Shown: positions 28,789-39,404, counted from the stretch's first letter. The stretch is 64,000 nt of DNA from Photobacterium sp. GJ3 (GCF_018199995.1 NZ_CP073578.1:1922001-1986000); one strand, 5' to 3'. Numbers and translations are program-made. Notes: generated by a model from the letters alone, not told the origin.

Positions 28789-29031
28789 TCGCTCGTTCCT
28801 TACCAACCGCGTAAATTAATGCAAACGACGCAGAAAAAAATCCGTTGTTCGCCTGACAATGAGATCGCTCGCAAGCCCCATTTCCACCACTGCAAAGCCA
28901 CATCAAAAAACCGACACACATCTTAAGCCTGTCGTTGCATATCCTCAGTTTGCAATCACAAAATCCTGCATCCATTTTGATTATCATTTGACCCAAAAAC
29001 CAACCGGCTCTAGATTAAAGCCCACCCAAAA

Positions 29032-29050
29032 CTGGTATACCGGTATTCCA
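29032..29050. promoter_or_regulatory. Candidate GntR-type operator just before the regulator start
   Basis: CTGGTATACCGGTATTCCA contains the perfect palindrome GGTATACC and a second half-site GGTAT 7 bases on. Sites of the form TGGTATACCA are typical of FCD-type GntR regulators. It ends one base before the gntR ATG, so binding there would block the gene's own expression. Confidence 0.5.
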
Positions 29051-29051
29051 A

Positions 29052-29702
29052 ATGAATTATGAATTCGATAAATCAATTGCTTACACAAAAATCATCGCCT
29101 TAATTCAGTCCGAGGGCTGGCCGCCCGGTACCAAACTGTCCGAACGAAAAATATCAGCAGAAATCGGCATGGGCCGGGTTCCCGTGCGGGAAGCATTAAA
29201 AGACCTGCAGCGATTTGGCGTCATTGATGTCAGCCCTGCCAAAGGCTCTTTCCTGCGCCGTGTCACCCAGAAAGATCTTCAGGAAACTTACGAAATCCGG
29301 GAGTTACTGGAAGTGAAAGCCGTCGAACTGGCTGCAATGCGTCATCCGGAAGGGAGTCTGGATCAATTCGAAATGCAATTTCGTACTTTGATCGCGGCGG
29401 TAGAGCAATACAGCATTGAAGCCATTGATGAATTTTGCAGCCAGTTTCATGATTATTTGTTCCAACTGGCCGATAACCAGATTCTGGTGGAAACCTTCAA
29501 ACCGTTTAAATTAAAAAGTGCGCTGCTTTTTCAACTTCCCACGCAAGCGTTATCGCACCGTTTCAACCTGAAGAAAGAAATCCTGGAAGAACACCTGACA
29601 ATTTTATTACTCGTAAAGGAAAGAAATACCCTGGCTTGCCGTTCATCCATGAAAGCACACTTAAATGCGGGTTTTGCACTTCGCGAGAAATATTTTCAGT
29701 AA
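29052..29702 (+). CDS. GntR-family (FCD) regulator
   Basis: A 216-residue protein with an N-terminal GntR winged helix (WPPGTKLSERKISAEIGMGRVPVREALKDLQRFGVI) and a C-terminal all-helical FCD ligand domain (LRELLEVKAVELAA-like start, later EFCSQFHDYL and SMKAHLNAGF). Such proteins usually repress uptake or breakdown of organic acids. It lies 182 bases before a dicarboxylate/amino-acid carrier gene and probably controls it. The effector is unknown. Confidence 0.85.
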   Translation: MNYEFDKSIAYTKIIALIQSEGWPPGTKLSERKISAEIGMGRVPVREALKDLQRFGVIDVSPAKGSFLRRVTQKDLQETYEIRELLEVKAVELAAMRHPEGSLDQFEMQFRTLIAAVEQYSIEAIDEFCSQFHDYLFQLADNQILVETFKPFKLKSALLFQLPTQALSHRFNLKKEILEEHLTILLLVKERNTLACRSSMKAHLNAGFALREKYFQ

Positions 29703-29884
29703 ACACGGACTGTGATGATCAATTTTCTCTGCGATAAGTCGCGCCAGACTTCGACCAAGAGGCCTGATATCAACTGTCAGGCAGAGTTGAAAACAAGCAT
29801 CGAAAGCAAATACCAGCAGTCACTTCACCCGAGCAATCATCAAAGAAGTGATGGGATCACCCAATCATGAAAGGACGTGTAGAC

Positions 29885-31132
29885 ATGCTTGCAGGAAGAC
29901 AAAAGCGCACCATTGCTTTCAGAGTTTTTATCGCCATGATCCTGGGAACGATTGCAGGATTCATCCTGGAGGAAGAGGCTGCCCGGATAAAATTTCTGGG
30001 GGATATTTTTCTTAACCTGTTAAAAATGACCATTGTGCCGACCATTTTTATCATCGTGGCTTCCGCCGTCTGTCGTTCAGGACATTCCGGTGAACTGAGC
30101 CGTACTGGCGGAAAAGCCGTGATTTACTATCTCGGAACCACACTGGTTGCCGCATTAATCGGCGTGACTGTCGGGCTGGTCCTGGAGCCCGGGGTTGGTT
30201 TTACTTTCTCCACGGCTCAGAACAGCACACCGCTGGAAGTGACCGAGATTTCCGGATGGCAGCATTTCATCACCAACCTGTTTCCGGAAAATATCATCGC
30301 CAGCATGGCCGAAGGCAATATCATCCATGTCATGATCGCTGCCTTAATGACCGGCTTCGCGCTGCGTCAGGCGGCTCAGGAAAATGAAGCCATTTACACC
30401 ATGATGGAACAGTGCAGCCAAGTGGTACAGACGCTTGTGGGCTATGTCATTGCTTTGTCACCCATCGGCGTTTTTGCGCTGATGGCACATACCGCCGGCA
30501 CTTACGGTGCAGCCATGTTCGGCTCCATCGGTATTCTTCTGCTTGTGTTTTATCTTGGTTGCCTGCTGCATTTTCTGTTTACCTATGCCCTGATCGCACG
30601 ATTACAAATCAATATCGGTCCGTTTGAGCTCATCAAACGTTGCCATGAACAGGTGATTTTTACGTTAGCAACCACCAGCAGCGTCGCGACACTGCCCGTC
30701 TCAATCAAAACCGCCCGGGAAAAATTCGGCGTCAGGCAGAACATTGCCAATTTCTGTATCCCGCTGGGCTCACAAATGAACAAAGATGGTAATGCCATCT
30801 TGCTTCCGATTGTGCTGATATTTACCGGGAATGCCGCCGGCATAGATTTTACCGTGATCGATCTTGCCCTCATGACCGGATTTTCCATCCTGATGACGCT
30901 GGGCGGCGGCGGTATTCCGGGTTCAGGTATCATCAAAATTGCCGTCGTTGCTCAGGCTTTCAACCTGCCGCTTGAAATTGTCGGCATTGCGGCTGGAATA
31001 TACCGACTGCTGGATATGGGCATCACGACACTGAATTGTCTGGGAGATGTCGTCATTGCTGCAGCGATTGATGCGGACGAGAAACGCACTGAAATGACAT
31101 CGACGCTCAAGATGTCCCGTGGAAACAACTGA
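29885..31132 (+). CDS. Dicarboxylate/amino-acid:cation symporter (DAACS family)
   Basis: About 415 residues of the GltP/DctA fold: LGDIFLNLLKMTIVPTIFII near the N-terminus, FTLATTSSVATLPVSIK (serine-rich loop), GSQMNKDGNAILLPIVLIF, GGGGIPGSG, and the C-terminal DMGITTLNCLGDVV with its conserved Asn. It should import C4-dicarboxylates or acidic amino acids with H+ or Na+. ATG at 29885 is preferred since AAAGGACG lies just before it; an upstream in-frame ATG at 29867 overlaps that site. It follows a GntR regulator. The substrate cannot be settled by eye. Confidence 0.87.
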   Translation: MLAGRQKRTIAFRVFIAMILGTIAGFILEEEAARIKFLGDIFLNLLKMTIVPTIFIIVASAVCRSGHSGELSRTGGKAVIYYLGTTLVAALIGVTVGLVLEPGVGFTFSTAQNSTPLEVTEISGWQHFITNLFPENIIASMAEGNIIHVMIAALMTGFALRQAAQENEAIYTMMEQCSQVVQTLVGYVIALSPIGVFALMAHTAGTYGAAMFGSIGILLLVFYLGCLLHFLFTYALIARLQINIGPFELIKRCHEQVIFTLATTSSVATLPVSIKTAREKFGVRQNIANFCIPLGSQMNKDGNAILLPIVLIFTGNAAGIDFTVIDLALMTGFSILMTLGGGGIPGSGIIKIAVVAQAFNLPLEIVGIAAGIYRLLDMGITTLNCLGDVVIAAAIDADEKRTEMTSTLKMSRGNN

Positions 31133-31157
31133 ATTTTTCAGGAAAAGGAAAAGCAAC

Positions 31158-31187
31158 GCCCGGTGAATCTCGAAACACGCACCGGGC
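31158..31187. terminator. Convergent terminator between the DAACS carrier gene and lolE
   Basis: GCCCGGTG and CACCGGGC form an 8-bp stem with a 14-base loop between two converging stop codons. The T-rich tail is weak on both strands. Confidence 0.6.
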
Positions 31188-31196
31188 ATTCTCAGT

Positions 31197-32438
31197 TTAT
31201 TTCGCGCTCAGCACCTGTGCAGGTTGCAGCGCACTGGCCCGTCGCGCCGGATACCAGGTCGCCAGCAAACTCAGAACAGTGGCCGTGACCGTGACCAGCG
31301 CGACATCCTGCCATTCCAGTTGTGTCGGCAGGAAGTTGACGAAATAAATATCGCCGGACAGAAACTGATGCCCGATCAAACGCTCAATCCCCTTGGCAAT
31401 GGTTGTCAGATTCAACGCAACAACCGACCCGAGCAGGGCACCGAAGAGACTGCCGATTAAGCCCGAAAGTAATCCGTGCCAGACAAAAATCATCCGCACC
31501 AAGCGGTCTCCCGCGCCCATGGTTCGCAGAATTGCGATATCAGCGGCCCGATCTTTCACGGCCATCATTAACGTCGAGACAATATTGAAGCAGGCAACAC
31601 CAATCACCAGCACCATCACCAGATACATGATGGTCCGGACCAGCTGAATATCGCGATACAGATAGCCGTATTTCTGCGTCCAGCTTTTCAGGTAGACATA
31701 AACCGGCAGGGTATAACCAACTTCCTTCACGATGGTCGTGGCATCCAATACCTGATCGACATTCATTGAGATCCCGGAAACCCCCTGCCCCAGAGACAGG
31801 TAGTCCTGTGCATCCCCAATCGGGACCAGCGCAAAGTTATGATCAATCTGCCCACCCAGCGCCAGAATGCCAGCCACCTGCAACCGAATCCGCTTCGGCG
31901 CTTTCAGCTGCTGACCGCTGTCACGATTGGGCAACATCGCCGAAATCCAGTCCCCGACTTTCACACCCAGGACATTCGCGACCCCTTGCCCCAGAATCAT
32001 TTGCTTCTGACCAGCTTTCAGATTCTGCCAGGCGTTGTCCTGAACATAACCGGGTAACGCACTGACCTGTGTTTCCTGTTGCGGATCAACACCCCGGACT
32101 TCCACGGCTTTCAACTGTGTGCCTTTTTCAAGCAACGCGGTGAACTGAACATAAGGTGCGGCGGCCTTGACGCGCGGATGCTTCTCCACGATTTCCAGCA
32201 CCGACTGCCATTCATTAAATGGCGGCCGGACTGCTTCCAGTTCGCCGTGAGGAATCACAGCCAGAACCCGGTTCTGCAACTCACGCTCAAAACCATTCAT
32301 CGCAGACAGACCAATGATGATCACTGCCACGCCGACAGCAATCCCCAAAATCGAGGAGATGGAGATGAAAGACACCATGCGATTGCGCTGTCTTGCCCGG
32401 CTGAACCGGCTTCCGATAAACAGAGACAAGGGTCGCAT
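31197..32438 (-). CDS. lolE: Lipoprotein-release permease LolE
   Basis: A 413-residue inner-membrane subunit. The start ([20 protein letters not shown]) and the following [20 protein letters not shown] match LolE. After a large periplasmic domain come three more helices with the FtsX-type segment ([21 protein letters not shown]). With LolC and LolD it extracts mature lipoproteins and passes them to LolA. Its start codon overlaps the lolD stop, so the set is coupled. Confidence 0.93.
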   Translation of the reverse strand: MRPLSLFIGSRFSRARQRNRMVSFISISSILGIAVGVAVIIIGLSAMNGFERELQNRVLAVIPHGELEAVRPPFNEWQSVLEIVEKHPRVKAAAPYVQFTALLEKGTQLKAVEVRGVDPQQETQVSALPGYVQDNAWQNLKAGQKQMILGQGVANVLGVKVGDWISAMLPNRDSGQQLKAPKRIRLQVAGILALGGQIDHNFALVPIGDAQDYLSLGQGVSGISMNVDQVLDATTIVKEVGYTLPVYVYLKSWTQKYGYLYRDIQLVRTIMYLVMVLVIGVACFNIVSTLMMAVKDRAADIAILRTMGAGDRLVRMIFVWHGLLSGLIGSLFGALLGSVVALNLTTIAKGIERLIGHQFLSGDIYFVNFLPTQLEWQDVALVTVTATVLSLLATWYPARRASALQPAQVLSAK

Positions 32439-33127
32439 CAGGCCACCTCGAACGCTGCCAACTGACCGTCTTGCATGTGCAGACAGCGATCCAGTTTTGC
32501 AGCCAGTTCATTATCATGGGTCACGACCAGAAATGCTGTACCGGAGTCCTGGTTCAGGCGGCGCATCAAATCGTAAATTTCCAGAGCCGTTTTGTGGTCC
32601 AGGTTTCCCGTCGGTTCATCGGCAAGGACCAGTGCAGGCTGATTGACTAATGCCCGCGCAATGGCGACACGCTGACGCTCTCCCCCACTGAGTTCTGAAG
32701 GTCGATGGGTATAGCGATGGCTCAGGCCAACCTGATCCAGGATCGCTCTGGCCTGCGCTTTGGCTTTCGCAGCCGCAACACCGCCAATCATCAATGGCAT
32801 CGCAACATTTTCTTCCGCAGAAAAATCAGCCAGCAGATGATGAAACTGATACACAAAGCCAATCTCCTGATTTCTGAGCCTGGCCTGTTTGTTGGCACTC
32901 ATGCCATTCAGTTTTTGCCCTTTGAAGTAGACTTCCCCCTTGGTCGGCGTGTCCAGTGCGCCTAAAAGATGCAGCAAGGTACTTTTGCCTGAACCGGACG
33001 AACCGACGATTGCCACCAGTTCTCCCGGTGCCATCGTCAGGCTGACATCATTCAGCACCTGGGTTTCCAGTTTGGCTTCACGGTACACCTTGAACAGATT
33101 GTGGCATACCAACAACGAATCACTCAT
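32438..33127 (-). CDS. lolD: Lipoprotein-release ATPase LolD
   Basis: A 229-residue ABC ATPase. Walker A is [14 protein letters not shown] (about residue 42), the signature [15 protein letters not shown], and Walker [13 protein letters not shown]. The LolD-type LAFYQ-like part reads [12 protein letters not shown]. It powers LolCE. It overlaps lolC by 8 bases upstream and lolE downstream. Confidence 0.95.
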   Translation of the reverse strand: MSDSLLVCHNLFKVYREAKLETQVLNDVSLTMAPGELVAIVGSSGSGKSTLLHLLGALDTPTKGEVYFKGQKLNGMSANKQARLRNQEIGFVYQFHHLLADFSAEENVAMPLMIGGVAAAKAKAQARAILDQVGLSHRYTHRPSELSGGERQRVAIARALVNQPALVLADEPTGNLDHKTALEIYDLMRRLNQDSGTAFLVVTHDNELAAKLDRCLHMQDGQLAAFEVA

Positions 33128-34328
33128 AACGCAAGGCCTCTGCTGGACGGACCGATGCCGCCCGGTAAGAAGGAAATAGGGTGGCGACTAAACTCAGGCT
33201 GATTGCCCCCAGAATAACAATGGCAACCTGCAAAGGCTTCACCTCAACCGGCAATGCCCCGCCCAAGCTGGCCAGATCGACCCCGAGTACAGACAGGATC
33301 GGATTAAGATAAAGGGCCAGTAAGATGCCCAGGACACCGCCGGTCAGCGCCCCGATAACCCCGCTGCTGGCTCCCTGGACGATAAACGTCAGCAGAATCT
33401 GTCCACTGGTCATGCCCTGAGTTTTGAGAATTGCGACTTCTGCCTGTTTTTCCATCACCACCATGATCAGCGCAGAAATAATGTTGAATGCGGCCACACC
33501 GACCACGAGTCCCAGCATCAGGCCCATCATGTTCTTTTCCATTTTGACGGCCTGAAACAGTTCCCCGCGTTGCTCGCGCCAGTCTGACCACTGCCAGCCG
33601 TCAGGTAACGGTGATTGCGACAGCTCAGTCACCCGAAAAGGATCATCCAGAAAGAGACGCCAGCCTGTGAAACTATCTTTCTGATAGCGCAGCAAACGGC
33701 CAGCATCCTGAATGTTGGTCAGCACAAGGGATTTATCAACATCCGAACCGGTGAAATAGATCCCGGAAACAATGAAATTCCGCTGGCTGGGAATCCGGCC
33801 AAGCGGGGTATAGACACTGACACTGGTGACCATCAGACGCACCTTGTCCCCGACTTTCACACCCAGCTGCTGCGCCATGCCGTTGCCCAGAATCACCCGG
33901 TAGCTGCCCGGTGTCAGATCACGGAGATCGCCCTGAACCAGACTGCCTGCCAGCGGCTCATAGCGCTCTGGATCAATGCCAAGCATAGAACCGGCAGATA
34001 AAGCACCCGCACTTTGCAGCACCGCTTCTGCACGGGTCAGCGGCGTCGCCTGGGTGACATGGGGTAATGCTGTCAGCGCGGAGGGCGCTTGTCCGGTATC
34101 CGTTACCGGACCGTCTGCCTGCGTGATCAGCGCCTGAGGCAACACACCCAGAATTCGGTTTTTCAGTTGTTGTTCAAAGCCGTTCATCACAGAGATGACA
34201 ATGACAAGCGCAAGAACACCGATGGTAATCCCCGCCGTCGACATACCTGAAACAAAGCGACTGAAACGATCGCCGGACCGACCTTTGAGGTAACGCAATC
34301 CGATAAAAATTGGCAATGGATGAAACAT
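33120..34328 (-). CDS. lolC: Lipoprotein-release permease LolC
   Basis: A 402-residue protein, first of the lolCDE operon. It opens with the LolC-like segment [21 protein letters not shown], then the first helix ([20 protein letters not shown]), a periplasmic domain that docks LolA in the known complex, and three C-terminal helices with [19 protein letters not shown]. The start at 34328 (MFHPLP) is one codon inside the first ATG. It is related to, but distinct from, lolE, so the operon has two different permeases as in most gamma-proteobacteria. Confidence 0.92.
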   Translation of the reverse strand: MFHPLPIFIGLRYLKGRSGDRFSRFVSGMSTAGITIGVLALVIVISVMNGFEQQLKNRILGVLPQALITQADGPVTDTGQAPSALTALPHVTQATPLTRAEAVLQSAGALSAGSMLGIDPERYEPLAGSLVQGDLRDLTPGSYRVILGNGMAQQLGVKVGDKVRLMVTSVSVYTPLGRIPSQRNFIVSGIYFTGSDVDKSLVLTNIQDAGRLLRYQKDSFTGWRLFLDDPFRVTELSQSPLPDGWQWSDWREQRGELFQAVKMEKNMMGLMLGLVVGVAAFNIISALIMVVMEKQAEVAILKTQGMTSGQILLTFIVQGASSGVIGALTGGVLGILLALYLNPILSVLGVDLASLGGALPVEVKPLQVAIVILGAISLSLVATLFPSYRAASVRPAEALRYE

Positions 34329-34456
34329 CATTCAGTTAGGAACCATCCTGTAAACAGTGTTCGAAAGCATACCTGCTGACGGTCGTGATTACCACGCAGC
34401 CAAGTAAAAGATATGAAAAAAGAGTGGCTAAAAATCAAGCTCTTGATACCTCTAAC

Positions 34457-34485
34457 TTGCCCGTTCGTCTGTGCTAAGTGATAAT
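34457..34485 (+). promoter_or_regulatory. Probable sigma-70 promoter of the PilZ-mfd transcript
   Basis: TTGCCC and GATAAT are separated by exactly 17 bases and end 31 bases before the PilZ-like ATG. Matches to TTGACA/TATAAT are fair, and spacing and position fit. Confidence 0.5.
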
Positions 34486-34516
34486 CGAAGCCTAAACAAC
34501 AAATCACGAGTGTGAC

Positions 34517-35092
34517 ATGAATCAGGACGAGTACTTTTCAGTCCATGCCGGGCTTACCATCAATGTTGAACCTTTACCGGAACATTTTGCGCTGCCCGAC
34601 GACCAGGCATTTCTTCAGGAAATCCCACCTTTATTTCGTGTTGCCAGTGAATGTAGCGAACTGGAACACAACGCAGACAAAGTCTTGCAGCAAGAAAGTA
34701 AAAGCATGAACAGGACTCTGCTGGATTATCTGGCAGCCCAGAATAACAAAATCAATCTGCTGCTCGCTTTTGTGCTCAGACAACAAGATGACCCAGCCTA
34801 TCGTCAACTGACCGAAACCTTCGGCGCCAGCCAGCTCACCTATGTTTCTCAGCAGCCTTTAGCGACCGGCAGCCAGGTCCGGCTGAAACTCTTCCTTGAA
34901 AATCCGCCCGCCGCCGTGTATTGCTATGCCGATGTGCAGGATTGTCAGCCTGTCGATGGGGATGCTTTTCAGATCACCCTGCATTACACGAGGCTGCAGG
35001 AAGAAGACAGAGATCTGCTTATTCGTGCAGCATTGCACATTCAACAGAAAATGCTGCGCCAGCGCGCGTTGCAACGAAGCGAAAAACAATAA
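34517..35092 (+). CDS. PilZ-like domain protein (PlzB type)
   Basis: A 191-residue protein directly before mfd, the position of the PilZ protein PlzB in Vibrio cholerae. The C-terminal half has PilZ-like strands (LTYVSQQPLATGSQVRLKLFL, then CYADVQDC and FQITLHYTRL). The usual c-di-GMP-binding motifs (RxxxR and D/NxSxxG) are not visible; where the second would sit the sequence reads LTYVSQQPL. It is therefore probably a non-binding PilZ relative, as proposed for PlzB. The N-terminal half is helical (NRTLLDYLAAQNNKINLLLAFVL). It ends 6 bases before mfd. Confidence 0.72.
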   Translation: MNQDEYFSVHAGLTINVEPLPEHFALPDDQAFLQEIPPLFRVASECSELEHNADKVLQQESKSMNRTLLDYLAAQNNKINLLLAFVLRQQDDPAYRQLTETFGASQLTYVSQQPLATGSQVRLKLFLENPPAAVYCYADVQDCQPVDGDAFQITLHYTRLQEEDRDLLIRAALHIQQKMLRQRALQRSEKQ

Positions 35093-35098
35093 TTTGTC

Positions 35099-38000
35099 AT
35101 GACCTCACAGACTTTATTTTCTCTCCCTTTACCGGGCAAAGCGGGCGATAAGCGATTTGTCGGGAACGTGTCTGGTGCTGCGCTGGCAATTTCGATTGCC
35201 GAACTGGCCAAAAGCCATCAGGGTCCGGTGCTGGCCGTTGTGCCAGACACCCAGACCGCACTGCGCCTTCAGCCTGAAGTCAGCCAGTTCACCCAAGTCG
35301 ATGTGCATGTGTTTCCCGACTGGGAAACCCTGCCTTACGACAGCTTTTCACCCCATCAGGATATCATTTCCGATCGATTGGCCCGGCTGTATCAGTTACC
35401 GACCCAGAACAACGGTATTCTGCTGGTCCCGGTCAGTACTCTGCTGCAACGACTGACGCCGCGCAGTTTCCTGCATCAGCATGCCCTGCTGGTCCGCAAA
35501 GGGGATCGGTTGTCACTCGAAAAGCTACGTCTTCAGTTAGAAGCCGCGGGCTATCGTCGTGTCGATCAGGTCATGGAGCACGGTGAGTACGCCAGCCGTG
35601 GTTCGCTGCTCGACCTGTTCCCGATGGGGAACAACGAGCCCTATCGCATTGACTTTTTTGATGATGAAGTTGATTCCATTCGTCAGTTTGACCCGGAGTC
35701 GCAACGTTCCACCGGTGAAATCGACAACATCAATCTGCTCCCGGCCCATGAGTTTCCAACCGATGACGTGGCCGTTGAAAACTTCCGGATGCGCTGGCGG
35801 GAACGATTTGAAGCGCGCCGGGAACCGGAATCCGTCTATCAGCAAGTCAGCAAACGGACCTGGCCGGCGGGTATCGAATACTGGCAGCCTCTCTTTTTCG
35901 AACAGACCGATACCCTGTTTGATTATCTGCCGCAGGACACCCTGCTGCTGACTTTTGGTGAGCTGGAACAAGCCGCTGATCATTTCCTCAACGATGCGGC
36001 ATACCGTTTCGAAGAACGACGGGTCGACCCACTGCGCCCGCTCCTGCCGCCCAAAGAACTGTGGCTCACAACGGAGGAGATGTTCTCCCACTTCAAGAAC
36101 CTGCCGCAGGTGAAGCTGAGTAAAGCGAAAGAAGAAGAAAAAGCGGGCCGCTTTAACCCGGCGCTCTCTCCGATTCCGGCACTGACTCTGAATCATCAGT
36201 TGAAAGAGCCACTGTCCGCACTGCGCCAGTTTCAGGAAAAGTTCACGGGGAAAATCATCTTCTCCGTCGCCAGCGAAGGCCGGCGGGAAGCCCTGCTTGA
36301 TCTGCTGGCACGCATTAAGCTGCGTCCCATGGTTTGCCACAGTCTGGAAGAGGCCATGTCGGCAGCCAGCCCGTATACCCTGGTGATTGGTGCGGCGGAA
36401 CAGGGCTTCATTCTGGAAGAACCGTCCGTTGCCTTCATTTGTGAAAGTGATTTACTGGGTGAACGCGTCATACAACGACGCCGTCGGGAAGAAAAGCGGA
36501 CCGTCAGTTCAGACACCATCATCCGCAATCTGGCTGAACTCAAAATCGGACAACCTGTGGTCCATTTAGATCACGGCATTGGCCGCTATCAGGGGCTGCA
36601 AACCCTCGAAGCCGGTGGCATCACCACAGAATACGTAACGCTGGAATATCAGGGCGCTGCGAAGCTCTATGTGCCGGTTGCTTCTCTGCACCTCATCAGC
36701 CGCTATTCCGGCGGTGCTGAAGATGCCGCACCAATCCATAAACTGGGCGGTGAAAGCTGGCAGAAAGCCCGCCGTAAAGCCGCCGAGAAAGTCAGAGACG
36801 TGGCCGCCGAACTGCTGGATGTATACGCCAAGCGCGAACTCAAACCCGGCTTCAAGTTCAAACTCGACCGCGAGGCCTATGCTGATTTCTGCACCGGCTT
36901 CCCGTTCGAGGAGACAAACGATCAGGCCATGACGATCAATGCCGTGCTGTCGGATATGTGTCAGGCCAAGGCCATGGATCGCCTGGTGTGCGGTGACGTC
37001 GGTTTCGGCAAAACGGAAGTGGCGATGCGCGCCGCCTTTGTCGCCGTTGATAACAGCAAACAGGTCACCGTACTGGTGCCAACCACCCTGCTGGCTCAGC
37101 AGCATTTCGAGAACTTCCGAGACCGCTTTGCCAATACGCCGGTTCGGGTGGAAGTGTTGTCCCGCTTTAAAACCGCCAAAGAGCAGAAAAGCATTCTGGA
37201 AGATGTCAGAAATGGCAAAATTGATATCCTGATCGGCACCCACAAACTCCTGAATGCTCAAGTCAAATATCAGGATCTTGGTTTGTTGATCGTCGACGAA
37301 GAGCACCGTTTCGGCGTCCGCCAGAAGGAAAAACTGAAATCACTGCGGGCGGATGTCGACATCCTCACACTCACGGCCACACCCATTCCGCGAACGCTGA
37401 ACATGGCGATGAGCGGCATGCGGGATCTGTCGATTATCGCGACCCCACCTGCCCGCCGACTGGCCATTAAAACCTTTGTGCGCGAACGGGATGATTTAAT
37501 AGTCCGCGAAGCCGTGCTGCGTGAAATTATGCGGGGCGGTCAGGTCTATTTCCTGCACAACGATGTCGACAGCATCGAGAAAACTGCGGAAGAACTGGCG
37601 AAACTCATCCCCGAAGCACGCATCACCACCGCCCATGGTCAGATGCGTGAACGTGAACTAGAGCGCGTCATGAGTGATTTCTATCACCAGCGTTTCAATT
37701 TACTGGTGTGTACCACCATTATTGAAACCGGGATTGATGTGCCGACCGCGAACACCATTATTATGAACCGCGCCGATCATCTGGGTCTGGCTCAGTTGCA
37801 TCAACTTCGGGGACGCGTTGGCCGCTCGCATCATCAGGCTTATGCTTATCTGCTGACACCGCATCCGAAACGAATGACCAAAGATGCCGTGAAGCGTCTT
37901 GAAGCCATTGCCTCGCTGGAAGATCTGGGCGCCGGATTTACGCTGGCAACCCACGACCTTGAAATTCGTGGTGCCGGTGAATTACTTGGCGATGAACAAT

Positions 38001-38554
38001 CCGGTCAGATTCAGTCAGTCGGTTTCACCCTCTTCATGGAAATGCTGGAGCAGGCCGTGGAATCGCTGAAAGCCGGGAAAGAGCCTTCACTGGACGATTT
38101 ACTGCGCGAACAAACTGAAGTGGAATTGCGCCTGCCTGCGCTCTTACCGGATGACTACATTCCGGATATCAACACCCGTTTGTCGCTCTATAAACGTATT
38201 GCCAGTGCCGATCAGGAATCAGCTCTGGATGAACTGAAAGTCGAGTTGATCGACCGCTTCGGATTGCTGCCCGATGCGGCTACCAACCTGCTGACGCTGA
38301 ATAAACTCAAGCTGAAAGCGGCAGGCTTAGGTGTGCGCCGGATTGAAGCCGGCGAGAAAGGCGGTTATTTTGAATTTGCTCAAAATGCTGCAATCGACCC
38401 CGGTTTCCTGGTTGGTCTGTTACAATCGAAACCACAACAGTTCCGGATGGATGGCCCGACCAAACTCAAGGTCATTGCATCACTGACGGATCGCCGGGAA
38501 CGCATCAAGTATGTTGACGGCTTCCTAACACAATTAGCTGAAAACACCCTATAA
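35099..38554 (+). CDS. mfd: Transcription-repair coupling factor Mfd
   Basis: A 1151-residue ATP-dependent DNA translocase that releases stalled RNA polymerase and recruits UvrA. The N-terminal UvrB-like part (HVFPDWETLPYDSFSPHQDI) is followed by the RNA-polymerase-interacting domain (VVHLDHGIGRYQGLQTLE). The helicase core has Walker A GDVGFGKTEVAMRAAF (about residue 631), the DEEH box (LIVDEEHRFGVRQKE), TATPIPRTL and the RGRVGRSHHQAYAYL motif. A C-terminal TRCF domain ends it. The length matches E. coli (1148). Confidence 0.97.
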   Translation: MTSQTLFSLPLPGKAGDKRFVGNVSGAALAISIAELAKSHQGPVLAVVPDTQTALRLQPEVSQFTQVDVHVFPDWETLPYDSFSPHQDIISDRLARLYQLPTQNNGILLVPVSTLLQRLTPRSFLHQHALLVRKGDRLSLEKLRLQLEAAGYRRVDQVMEHGEYASRGSLLDLFPMGNNEPYRIDFFDDEVDSIRQFDPESQRSTGEIDNINLLPAHEFPTDDVAVENFRMRWRERFEARREPESVYQQVSKRTWPAGIEYWQPLFFEQTDTLFDYLPQDTLLLTFGELEQAADHFLNDAAYRFEERRVDPLRPLLPPKELWLTTEEMFSHFKNLPQVKLSKAKEEEKAGRFNPALSPIPALTLNHQLKEPLSALRQFQEKFTGKIIFSVASEGRREALLDLLARIKLRPMVCHSLEEAMSAASPYTLVIGAAEQGFILEEPSVAFICESDLLGERVIQRRRREEKRTVSSDTIIRNLAELKIGQPVVHLDHGIGRYQGLQTLEAGGITTEYVTLEYQGAAKLYVPVASLHLISRYSGGAEDAAPIHKLGGESWQKARRKAAEKVRDVAAELLDVYAKRELKPGFKFKLDREAYADFCTGFPFEETNDQAMTINAVLSDMCQAKAMDRLVCGDVGFGKTEVAMRAAFVAVDNSKQVTVLVPTTLLAQQHFENFRDRFANTPVRVEVLSRFKTAKEQKSILEDVRNGKIDILIGTHKLLNAQVKYQDLGLLIVDEEHRFGVRQKEKLKSLRADVDILTLTATPIPRTLNMAMSGMRDLSIIATPPARRLAIKTFVRERDDLIVREAVLREIMRGGQVYFLHNDVDSIEKTAEELAKLIPEARITTAHGQMRERELERVMSDFYHQRFNLLVCTTIIETGIDVPTANTIIMNRADHLGLAQLHQLRGRVGRSHHQAYAYLLTPHPKRMTKDAVKRLEAIASLEDLGAGFTLATHDLEIRGAGELLGDEQSGQIQSVGFTLFMEMLEQAVESLKAGKEPSLDDLLREQTEVELRLPALLPDDYIPDINTRLSLYKRIASADQESALDELKVELIDRFGLLPDAATNLLTLNKLKLKAAGLGVRRIEAGEKGGYFEFAQNAAIDPGFLVGLLQSKPQQFRMDGPTKLKVIASLTDRRERIKYVDGFLTQLAENTL

Positions 38555-38583
38555 TTGGCTGCATACCAGTGCGGAGTATTACC

Positions 38584-39396
38584 TTGAAAAATCTGATTTA
38601 TTTGCTGCTGCTTGTCATCAGTCTGCCAAGTTTCGCAGCACGACAATTTGACATTGAAGTCATCATCTTCAAGCGCAACGTCAACCCGGACCAAACCGGC
38701 GAATCGTGGCCGGATCAACCGGCTCCGCTGGATTACGCCAGAACGGTTCAACTTGTGGGTTCGTCACAGTTAGCGAATCGCGGAATCACCATGATGCCTG
38801 CGAGCCGTTTCGCGCTGAACAGCCAGTACCAGCGCCTGAAAGCTCACGCCGGATTTACGCCACTGGCGCATTTTGGCTGGCGTCAGGGCGATCTGAGCAA
38901 AGCGCAGGCCCCGACTTTCCGTCTGACGGCTGGCCGTAATTTTTCCGGCCAGTATCTGCCTGATGGGACCTCCATAGAGGAAGCGGCCCGTCGTGAACGT
39001 GACGGCCAGCCCATGACGACACCGCCCAGCTTTGAACTGGCTGCAGAAACGCAAGAAACAATGCCTGCACAGCCGGATCAGCCGCTGTACGAGCTGGAAG
39101 GTAAGATTCAGGTCTATGTGAATCATTATCTGTTTACCAATACACAGCTGGACTTGCGTGAGCCGGGCCGCCGGGAAGTCGTCGTCGGCACTGAACTGCC
39201 GGAAGGTGGCACCACCGCTTTGAGTGACACGGTTCAATTTGGCCAGCTTCAGGAAGTGAAGAAAAAAATTGAAGTGGAAGAGTTCCTGAAAACATTCCGC
39301 TTTGATCAGCAACGCAAAATGCGCAGCGGCGAGACCCATTATCTCGATCACCCGCTGATGGGCATGGTCGTACAAATCCGACGTCTGGATTCATAA
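38584..39396 (+). CDS. csiV: Cell-shape integrity protein CsiV
   Basis: A 270-residue periplasmic protein. A TTG at 38584 with GCGGAG before it gives a clean signal peptide (KNLIYLLLLVISLPSFA). The mature part begins ARQFDIEVIIFKRNVNP, typical of the CsiV/DUF2803 family, and ends with HYLDHPLMGMVVQIRRLD. In V. cholerae CsiV is a septal peptidoglycan-binding protein that activates LpoA/PBP1a, and its gene follows mfd, as here. The upstream in-frame GTG at 38569 is less likely. Confidence 0.87.
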   Translation: MKNLIYLLLLVISLPSFAARQFDIEVIIFKRNVNPDQTGESWPDQPAPLDYARTVQLVGSSQLANRGITMMPASRFALNSQYQRLKAHAGFTPLAHFGWRQGDLSKAQAPTFRLTAGRNFSGQYLPDGTSIEEAARRERDGQPMTTPPSFELAAETQETMPAQPDQPLYELEGKIQVYVNHYLFTNTQLDLREPGRREVVVGTELPEGGTTALSDTVQFGQLQEVKKKIEVEEFLKTFRFDQQRKMRSGETHYLDHPLMGMVVQIRRLDS

Positions 39397-39404
39397 TTGC
39401 AACC

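Noticed and set aside
35537-36340. A 267-codon frame on the minus strand
   Set aside because: It is the antisense shadow of mfd, whose identity is certain.
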